From contig NZ_FNVT01000004.1 in NCBI RefSeq assembly GCF_900108335.1, forward strand, positions 496,001 to 560,000: DNA of 64,000 nucleotides, written 5' to 3'. The notes beneath the pieces were generated by a model. The model saw nothing but the letters and a program-made list of their open reading frames with translations. It was not told the DNA's origin and made no database searches. Both the position numbers and the translations under genes were made by a program. The stretch comes from Nonomuraea solani. Its GTDB lineage: Bacteria > Actinomycetota > Actinomycetes > Streptosporangiales > Streptosporangiaceae. This document shows positions 58,388 through 64,000 of the stretch, in pieces (the first letter of the stretch is position 1; each line of letters starts with the position of its first letter).

Positions 58388-59017
58388 GTGCTTATTAACC
58401 CATGGGATGCGGCCCGGGACGAGGACGAGTGGCGGAGCTGGCTGCGTACGCGTGACTTCGGCCAGATCGCGGTCAACGGCGTGGACGGCGCCGCGCCGGT
58501 GGTGGTGCCGACGCATTTCCTGTTCGAAGGGGAGGAGATCGTGCTGCACCTGGCCAGGCCGAACCCGATCTGGACGGCGCTGGACGCCAACCCCGTGGCC
58601 GTCGTGAGCGTGCACGACGACTACGCCTACATTCCCAGCGGCTGGCGCGCGACCGGCGTACCGACCAGCTACTACGCCTCCGTGCAGCTCATCTGCCGGG
58701 CCGAGATCGTGGACTCCCGGGAGGGCAAGGCCGACATCCTGCGCCGCCAGCTCGCCCATCACCAGCCCGATGGCGACCATGGACTGATGGCCGCCGACGA
58801 GGGGCCGTACCACAAGATGTTGTCGGCCATCCGGGGGCTGCGGTTGTCCGTGGTGGACGTGCGGGCCAAGTTCAAGTACGACGATCAGCGGCCGGTCGAG
58901 TTCCGCGACCGCGTGGCCGCCGGGCTCGCCTCACGCGACCTGCCCAGGGACGCGGGGGCTCTGGAGCAGCAACGCAGGCGCATTCTTGCCGATGCCAATG
59001 GTTTCAGTTTGGAATGA
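58388..59017 (+). CDS. PaiB-like FMN-binding (PPOX-fold) protein
   Basis: A 209-residue split-barrel flavoprotein. HFLFEGEEIVLHLARPNPIW and ANPVAVVSVHDDYAYIPSGWRATGVPTSYYASVQL match PaiB, the FMN-binding regulator/oxidase-like family, rather than true pyridoxamine phosphate oxidase, whose substrate residues are absent. GTG start with AGAGG upstream. Divergent from the MocR regulator, which probably controls it. It ends 18 nt before the GbsR-type gene. Confidence 0.85.
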   Translation: MLINPWDAARDEDEWRSWLRTRDFGQIAVNGVDGAAPVVVPTHFLFEGEEIVLHLARPNPIWTALDANPVAVVSVHDDYAYIPSGWRATGVPTSYYASVQLICRAEIVDSREGKADILRRQLAHHQPDGDHGLMAADEGPYHKMLSAIRGLRLSVVDVRAKFKYDDQRPVEFRDRVAAGLASRDLPRDAGALEQQRRRILADANGFSLE

Positions 59018-59035
59018 AACGGTCACGTTGACCGC

Positions 59036-59479
59036 ATGAGTCCCGAGCCAGAGCAGGTACGTGCCTGGGTCGAGCGGGTGGCGACGTTCGTCTCGGACGA
59101 GTGGGGCCTGGCCCCGATCCCCGGTCGTGTCCTGGGCTGGCTCATGGTCTGCGACCCGCCGGAACAGACCGCCGGCGAGATAGCGCAGGCCATCGGCGCC
59201 AGCCGCGCGTCCCTGACGACGAACCTGCATCTGCTGATGTCCATCAAGCTCATCCACCGGATCCGCAAGGCCGGGGAGCGGAACGTCTACTACCGGATCG
59301 AGGACGACGCCTGGTCGAAGGTCATCCGGCAGCAACTCGCCGCGTTCACCGCCTTCGACGAGCTGGCAGCGGAAGGGCTACGACTCGACTGGGCCGACGA
59401 AACCCAGACCAGGCGCATCCGCTCCGCCAGAACCTCCATCGCCGCCCTAGCCGAAGTCCTCACTCTCCGACTCGACTAG
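59036..59479 (+). CDS. GbsR/MarR-type transcriptional regulator
   Basis: A 147-residue MarR/GbsR regulator: QTAGEIAQAIGASRASLTTNLHLLMSIKLIHRIRKAGERNVYYRI forms the helix-turn-helix and wing (about residues 43-88), flanked by dimerisation helices. GbsR-type proteins often bind a compatible-solute precursor; no such pathway is visible nearby, so the ligand is unknown. It follows the PaiB-like gene in the same direction. Confidence 0.85.
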   Translation: MSPEPEQVRAWVERVATFVSDEWGLAPIPGRVLGWLMVCDPPEQTAGEIAQAIGASRASLTTNLHLLMSIKLIHRIRKAGERNVYYRIEDDAWSKVIRQQLAAFTAFDELAAEGLRLDWADETQTRRIRSARTSIAALAEVLTLRLD

Positions 59480-60107
59480 CCCCCCACCCCAAACACCCAG
59501 CTCTTAGCGACTCCTTCCCACCCCAAACACCCCAGCCCTTCGCAGCCCTCTCCCACGAGGAACGCCCCAAATTCCGCGACCCCTCCCACCACGAACGACC
59601 TCTCGCCCCTCGCGAGCGCGTTCCCTCACGAACGGGTCGCACCCCCTCACCGGCACCTTCCCCTCACGGACCACCCCCGGCCCTCGCGGGCGCCTTCCCT
59701 CATGGACCGCCCCCGACCCTCTCAGGCAGCCCTCCACAGACGATCCCTACCTGTCACGGACTCGCGGACCCGTCCCCATGACGGGCCAGCCCAACCCCCT
59801 CCCAGCACCACGACACTGACCACCCCGACCCCCCACAAGCGCATCAACCCACGCACCGTCCGGGCTCCTCGCGCGCACCTCACCACGGACCGCCCTTCGC
59901 TCCCCTCGCAGGCGTCCCTACCGCGGACGACCCCTGGCCTTCCACAGGCGCCCCACCACCGGCCGCCCCTGCCTCTCACGAGCACCCCCACCACCGACTG
60001 CTCCCGGATTTCCCTTCCTGTCTCCGAGCTCGAGCCAGCCGCAAAGACTCACTTGATGGCCGATCGTCACTAGTGACCGCGCTGGGAGAGCCGGAAGAGT
60101 AGGCGGC
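59480..60107. other. 628-nt C-rich repetitive gap
   Basis: No gene supported. Imperfect repeats of CCCTCACGGACC, CCTTCCCTCATGGACC and CCCTCGCGGGCGCC-type units run from about 59570 to 59960. Strong C/G asymmetry on the plus strand and the lack of a plausible start argue against coding. The Ada/AlkA promoter should be at the right end (60050-60100). Confidence 0.45.
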
Positions 60108-61505
60108 ATGCTCGCAGACGAAGACACCTACGCCGTGCTCAGAAGCCGGGACGGCCGCTTCGACGGCCGGTTCTTCGTCGCCGTCGTGACCACCGGCGTC
60201 TACTGCCGCCCAAGCTGCCCGGCCGCCCTGCCCAAGCGGGAGAACGTGCGCTTCTACCGATCCTCGGCAGCGGCCCTGGAAGCGGGGTTCCGCGCCTGTA
60301 AGCGTTGCCGCCCCGACACCACCCCCGGCTCCCCCGAATGGAACGTCCGAGCCGACGTCACCGGCCGCGCGATGCAGCTGATCGCCGACGGCCTGGTGGA
60401 CCGCGAGGGCGTCGGCGGCCTGGCAGCCAAGCTCGGCTACAGCGAACGCCAGCTCCGCCGCCAGCTCACCACCGACCTGGGCGCGGGCCCGCAGGCCCTG
60501 GCCCGCGCCCAACGGGCCGCCAACGCCAGAACGCTCCTGGAGACCACGGATCTCCCGGCGAGCGAGATAGCGTTCGCAGCCGGTTTCTCCACGATTCGCC
60601 AGTTCAACGACACCCTCCGCAAGGTGTACGGCACGACGCCCACCGCCCTGCGTGGCTCCCGCCCCGCGAACCACCCTCCCGGCGTGCTCCACCTGCGCCT
60701 GGCCTACCGACCGCCAATCGATCTGACCTACCTGTTCGCCTACCTGGCCGAACGCGCCATCCCCGGCCTGGAGGAGGCCACGACCACCTCCTACCGCCGC
60801 GCCCTGACCCTCCCGCACGGCCTGGGCCTCGTCACCCTCCGCCCGGCAAAGGCGTACGTCTCCTGCGAACTGCGGCTGGACGACTACAAAGACCTCGCCG
60901 CCGCCGTACGCCGCTGCCGCCGCCTCCTCGACCTGGACGCCGACCCCCGGGACATCGCCGACCACCTCACCCAAGACCCCCACCTGGCCGACTCGGTCAT
61001 GGCCACCCCCGGCAGACGCGTCCCCGGCACCGTCGACCCGGCCGAAATGGCGATACGAGCGATCGCCAACGAGGAGACCCCCGCCGGCAAAACCCTCCTG
61101 ACCCACCTGATCCACACCTACGGCACCCCCGTACACGGCATCCACGCCTTCCCGCTCATGCACACCCTGACCGATCCGGACCTGCCACCCCCGATCACCG
61201 CCATGGCCACGGCGTTGACCACCGGCACCGTCAACCTGGGCCCAGAGGCCGACCGCGACCAGGCCGAACGCGACCTCCGCACCTTGCCGGGCATCCAAGA
61301 GGACACCATCGCCAGGATCCGCATGAGAGCCTTCGGCGACCCCGACGTCTTCCTGCCCGCCGACCCTGCCGTCCAGGAAGGACTCCACCGCCTGGGACTC
61401 ACGGCGCAGCAGGCACACCGCTGGCGCCCGTGGCGCTCCTACGCGATGCACCACCTGATCACACCCGGACCGCCGCACTGCCCCAACGTCCGAGGGCTCC
61501 TCTGA
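60108..61505 (+). CDS. Ada-AraC-AlkA alkylation-repair protein (3-methyladenine glycosylase)
   Basis: A 465-residue fusion: Ada-type zinc domain (Cys33, Cys37, Cys64, Cys67 in YCRPSC and CKRC), AraC-type helix-turn-helix (GVGGLAAKLGYSERQLRRQL, FAAGFSTIRQFNDTLRKVYG), AlkA N-terminal domain and an HhH-GPD glycosylase. The catalytic Asp (Asp419 in LPADPAV) is present, but the hairpin LPGIGPWTA of the family reads LPGIQEDTIA (residues 393-402). It would both sense methyl-phosphotriesters and excise alkylated bases. Confidence 0.9.
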   Translation: MLADEDTYAVLRSRDGRFDGRFFVAVVTTGVYCRPSCPAALPKRENVRFYRSSAAALEAGFRACKRCRPDTTPGSPEWNVRADVTGRAMQLIADGLVDREGVGGLAAKLGYSERQLRRQLTTDLGAGPQALARAQRAANARTLLETTDLPASEIAFAAGFSTIRQFNDTLRKVYGTTPTALRGSRPANHPPGVLHLRLAYRPPIDLTYLFAYLAERAIPGLEEATTTSYRRALTLPHGLGLVTLRPAKAYVSCELRLDDYKDLAAAVRRCRRLLDLDADPRDIADHLTQDPHLADSVMATPGRRVPGTVDPAEMAIRAIANEETPAGKTLLTHLIHTYGTPVHGIHAFPLMHTLTDPDLPPPITAMATALTTGTVNLGPEADRDQAERDLRTLPGIQEDTIARIRMRAFGDPDVFLPADPAVQEGLHRLGLTAQQAHRWRPWRSYAMHHLITPGPPHCPNVRGLL

Positions 61506-61630
61506 CCCGCACTGCCTCGACCCAGAGTTGCCCCACCCAGAGTTGCCCCGAGCCCGCACACGCGGAACCCACCTGCCCTCATCGCCCCCCAACGCGCACC
61601 CATCCATCCACCCCTCAAGGACCCGATCCC

Positions 61631-62863
61631 GTGTCGACCTACCTGTCCCTTCTCAAGTCCAGGCGAGACTTCCGCCACCTCTGGCTGGGTTCGTCCATCT
61701 CCGTGATGGGCGACAGCATGACGTTCATCGCCCTGTCCTGGCTCGTCCTGGCCCAGCCCGACGGCACCGCGCGCCTCGGTCTGCTGGCCATCTGCTACAC
61801 CGCCCCCGTCCTGATCGGCGGCCTGGCCGCGGGCCCGCTCCTCGACCGTTTCGACAAGCGGACAGCACTGATCGCCGACAGCGTCCTGCGCGGCCTGGCA
61901 GTGGCCTCCATCCCGTTCGCGGCCGTGGTGGCAACCGTCCCGACCTGGCTCCCCTTCCTCGTCGCGGCCCTGTACGGCCTGCTGAAAATGATCCCGATGG
62001 CCGCCGTCCCCGCCGCCATCCCCGACCTCGTAACCCCCGGGGAACGCGACGCCGCCAACGCCCTGGAATCCGTGAGCTACTCCTTGTCGGGCATCATCGG
62101 CTTCACCGCGGCGGCCCCCCTCCTGCACGCCCTCGGCCCAGAGGCCATCCTGGCCCTGGACGCCGCCACGTACGCCTGCTTCGCCATCACCGTCCGCCTC
62201 ATTCGCAAGCCCATGCGCCACCGGCCACACCCGTCGACCCCGCCCAAGAGCCCCACCCCCGTCTTCCGCGACAAGATCCTCATCGGCACGACGCTCGCCT
62301 TCATGGCGTTCAACATCGCCGAAGGCGCGATGACCATGGTCGTCGCCCCCTGGCTGGCCAAGGAGCACCTCCCGGGAAACGGCGCCACCCTGTCGCTCCT
62401 CATGGCCGCCCTGTCGGCCGGCGAACTCCTCGGCGGTTTCGCGGCCGGAGCCTGGCGCCCCAGAATCGGCAGGCTGACAGCGATCGCCCTGGTCGAGCTG
62501 GTGGCGGCCGCAGGCTTCCTCGCCGTCCTCGCCACCCCGGAAGTGCTCCCGGTGGCTGCGGGCTTCCTGATCATCGGCACGTTCAGCGCGCCCATGACCG
62601 TCTGGGCCCAGTCGCTGCGCATGGAACGCATCCCGCCCTCCCAGCGCGGCCGCGTCTTCAGCGTCTTCCGTACGATGATGCAGGCGACCCCGCCCATCGG
62701 CGCCGCCCTGATCACTCCCCTGCTGGTAACCGGCGACCTGACAGGCGCCGTGATCCTGATGACGACCCTGGCCGCCCTCCCCGCCCTCCTCCTGCTGCTC
62801 CTGCGCGAGACCCCCGAGCCCGCGATCCACCAGACCCCCGAAGGAGCCCAGCATGATCGCTAG
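61631..62863 (+). CDS. MFS transporter (12-span, DHA3-like exporter)
   Basis: A 410-residue major facilitator: FRHLWLGSSISVMGDSMTFIALSWLVL in TM1 and GPLLDRFDKRTALIADSVLRG (loop 2-3) are typical of the DHA3/EntS-like exporters of antibiotics or siderophores. GTG at 61631 with AAGGA upstream. Its stop overlaps the monooxygenase-fold gene by 11 nt, so the two form an operon downstream of the Ada/AlkA gene (125-nt gap). Confidence 0.88.
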   Translation: MSTYLSLLKSRRDFRHLWLGSSISVMGDSMTFIALSWLVLAQPDGTARLGLLAICYTAPVLIGGLAAGPLLDRFDKRTALIADSVLRGLAVASIPFAAVVATVPTWLPFLVAALYGLLKMIPMAAVPAAIPDLVTPGERDAANALESVSYSLSGIIGFTAAAPLLHALGPEAILALDAATYACFAITVRLIRKPMRHRPHPSTPPKSPTPVFRDKILIGTTLAFMAFNIAEGAMTMVVAPWLAKEHLPGNGATLSLLMAALSAGELLGGFAAGAWRPRIGRLTAIALVELVAAAGFLAVLATPEVLPVAAGFLIIGTFSAPMTVWAQSLRMERIPPSQRGRVFSVFRTMMQATPPIGAALITPLLVTGDLTGAVILMTTLAALPALLLLLLRETPEPAIHQTPEGAQHDR

Positions 62864-63179
62864 AATCTGGCACGCCACCGCCACCCCGTCGGGTGCCGAC
62901 GCCTACCGGCGGCACTTCACGGAAGCGGTCCTCCCCGAGCTCCAGAAGATCACCGGCCACCAAGGCGCGTATCTCCTCCAACACCCCGCCGCCGAACAGG
63001 TCGACATCCAGGTCATCACCTTCTGGGCATCTCTCGACGCCATCAGGAGCTTCGCCGGCGAAGACCTCGACACGGCCGTCGTCGAACCGGACGCCCAAGC
63101 CGCCCTCCTGACCTACAGCGCCACCGTCGTCCACCACGACGTCATCATCGCGGCTCCGCAGCCGTCCACCGCCCCCTGA
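62853..63179 (+). CDS. ABM-fold (antibiotic biosynthesis monooxygenase-like) protein
   Basis: A 108-residue dimeric alpha/beta-barrel protein: MIARIWHATATPSGADAYRRHF, then LQKITGHQGAYLLQH and VITFWASLDAIRSFAGEDL, the pattern of ABM-domain monooxygenases and heme-degrading relatives. No heme ligand is certain, so function is unknown. It is translated from within the end of the MFS gene and may act on the exported compound. Confidence 0.8.
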   Translation: MIARIWHATATPSGADAYRRHFTEAVLPELQKITGHQGAYLLQHPAAEQVDIQVITFWASLDAIRSFAGEDLDTAVVEPDAQAALLTYSATVVHHDVIIAAPQPSTAP

Positions 63180-63188
63180 TTCCACAAC

Positions 63189-63217
63189 TGTGGATAACTC
63201 CCCCACCCTGTGGATAA
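63189..63217. promoter_or_regulatory. Pair of DnaA boxes
   Basis: TGTGGATAA, the reverse complement of the consensus DnaA box TTATCCACA, occurs at 63189-63197 and 63209-63217 (20-bp period). A third near-match, TGTGGATGA, is at 63463-63471. They lie downstream of the monooxygenase-fold gene. Confidence 0.6.
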
Positions 63218-63450
63218 CTTCTTGGGATAACCCCTGCGGCCACCCGCTCCAGAGCCCGCGAACGACGCCCGCGAAGACCCGTCGGCCCGATCCCTGAGCC
63301 ACCCCGCCCCATCCGAACGTTTCCCCAGCTCAGGACCACTAACAAGGAGGCCATCCCCGCCGCCAATACCACACTCCGACACCCTCGGAACCCCATCCCC
63401 CGGCAATGCCGAACCCCGCCTTACCACACAGCCGCGAGCGGCGGGCCCTG

Positions 63451-63984
63451 TTACCCACACCCTGTGGATGAAGGACGGATAACGAGGCCCGCGATGTGGC
63501 GGGCCACCTCCTCCGGCAGCAGGCCGGTCGTGTCCACGACCTCGCCCTCCCGGCTCAACCAGGCGAAAGCCTCCTGGTACGCCGCCAGGTGCTCCAGCCG
63601 CCAATTGCCGACCGCCTCAGCGTCCGGCTCGATGCGCCGGACGAGCGTGTCCTGATCGGTGTGCAGCACGAAGAGCCGTACGGGAATGCCCGCACTCTCC
63701 AGCCCGTCGCGGATCTCCCGCCAGTACTCCTCGAACAGGACGGTCTGCGGCATCACCAGCACCCCGCCCACATAGTCGAGGAGCTGCGCCGCGGTCTCCA
63801 CGACGAGGTGGCGCCACGGCTTCCAGTGCTGGAAGTTCCCGAGCCGCGGCAGGTTGGACACGGTCGTCAGCATGTAGCCGACCTGCTCGGGATCGAAGTA
63901 GCGAGCATCTGGAACGAGCGGGACGAGCTCTTTGGCGGTGCTCGTCTTGCCCGCCCCGAACGTACCGTTCAGCCAGATGACCAT
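63451..63984 (-). CDS. TmrB-like P-loop nucleotide-binding protein
   Basis: A 177-residue kinase-like P-loop protein: IWLNGTFGAGKTSTA (residues 3-17) is the Walker A of the TmrB (tunicamycin-resistance) group, with FDPEQVGYML following and a Walker-B-like LVMPQTVLFEEYWREI. TmrB-like proteins bind nucleotide and sequester or modify a small molecule. The gene ends near the DnaA boxes; the start is 17 nt from the window end, so its promoter may lie outside. Confidence 0.85.
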   Translation of the reverse strand: MVIWLNGTFGAGKTSTAKELVPLVPDARYFDPEQVGYMLTTVSNLPRLGNFQHWKPWRHLVVETAAQLLDYVGGVLVMPQTVLFEEYWREIRDGLESAGIPVRLFVLHTDQDTLVRRIEPDAEAVGNWRLEHLAAYQEAFAWLSREGEVVDTTGLLPEEVARHIAGLVIRPSSTGCG

Positions 63985-64000
63985 GACGATCAGCGTAACC

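Noticed and set aside
63189..63471. Calling the DnaA-box cluster a replication origin
   Set aside because: No dnaA, dnaN or AT-rich unwinding region is present; only three boxes were seen.
1..64000. CRISPR arrays, rRNA genes, IS transposases, NRPS/PKS clusters
   Set aside because: Looked for regularly spaced repeats, rRNA-like runs and transposase or megasynthase motifs; none was found.

Overview
High-GC actinobacterial chromosome, most likely Streptosporangiaceae (Nonomuraea-like). Supporting signs are strong G/C third-position bias, a complete conservon (Roadblock, DUF742 and GTPase downstream of a nitrate-sensor-like kinase), a 39-residue DLW-39 protein, ECF41-type and AfsR/LAL-type regulators, and many regulatory genes paired with divergent targets. 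No rRNA, CRISPR array, transposase or polyketide/NRPS gene was seen.

Layout. 0-10.5 kb: the 3' part of a polytopic membrane protein, an ArsR-like regulator with a small membrane partner, an amidase, and a run of TetR and LacI regulators beside probable targets (DUF6653, NAD(P)-binding reductase plus SGNH hydrolase, Tat-exported polysaccharide-lyase-like protein, methyltransferase). Most divergent gaps hold clear dyads or direct repeats. 10.5-14.2 kb: conservon cvnA-B-C-D. 14.6-24.8 kb: phosphotransferase-like kinase, CMD/ECF41 pair, GntR-TetR fusion regulator, a broken SDR gene, two RDxAA-repeat coiled-coil proteins, and a DrrAB-type ABC exporter. 24.6-30.7 kb: AfsR-type STAND regulator whose 3' end runs antisense into the exporter permease, then a bifunctional penicillin-binding protein.

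30.7-43.4 kb is an accessory island that ends at a tRNA-Ala(TGC) gene. It holds an XRE regulator with two partner proteins, a secreted protein, a stand-alone 14-repeat WD40 protein, a truncated cutA, a DUF4279 protein, two intact toxin-antitoxin modules (Phd/PIN and HigBA-like) and gene-poor decayed DNA. Two separate 42-bp copies of the tRNA-Ala 3' half, in the same orientation as the tRNA, bracket the TA modules. Each is followed about 85 bp away by the same GTTGCTGTAC arm, so the right end reads as stacked integration scars whose integrases are gone but whose TA modules survive. A roughly 310-bp hairpin-rich repeat occurs in two long copies (each joined to the tRNA core), two shorter copies and one fragment. 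Remnants of both antitoxins lie at 31.0-31.3 kb.

43.4-64 kb: HAD hydrolase and DLW-39 beside the tRNA, a secreted metal-handling-like protein and a universal stress protein, two very large LAL/SARP regulators separated by a 53-residue gene, an MFS - membrane protein - PCu(A)C copper chaperone - DyP peroxidase run, a MocR regulator divergent from a PaiB-like flavoprotein, a GbsR/MarR regulator, an Ada/AraC/AlkA alkylation-repair protein, an MFS exporter with a monooxygenase-fold protein, and a TmrB-like P-loop protein. A parS-like site (54.4 kb) and DnaA-box-like 9-mers (63.2 and 63.5 kb) fit an origin-proximal location but do not prove it.
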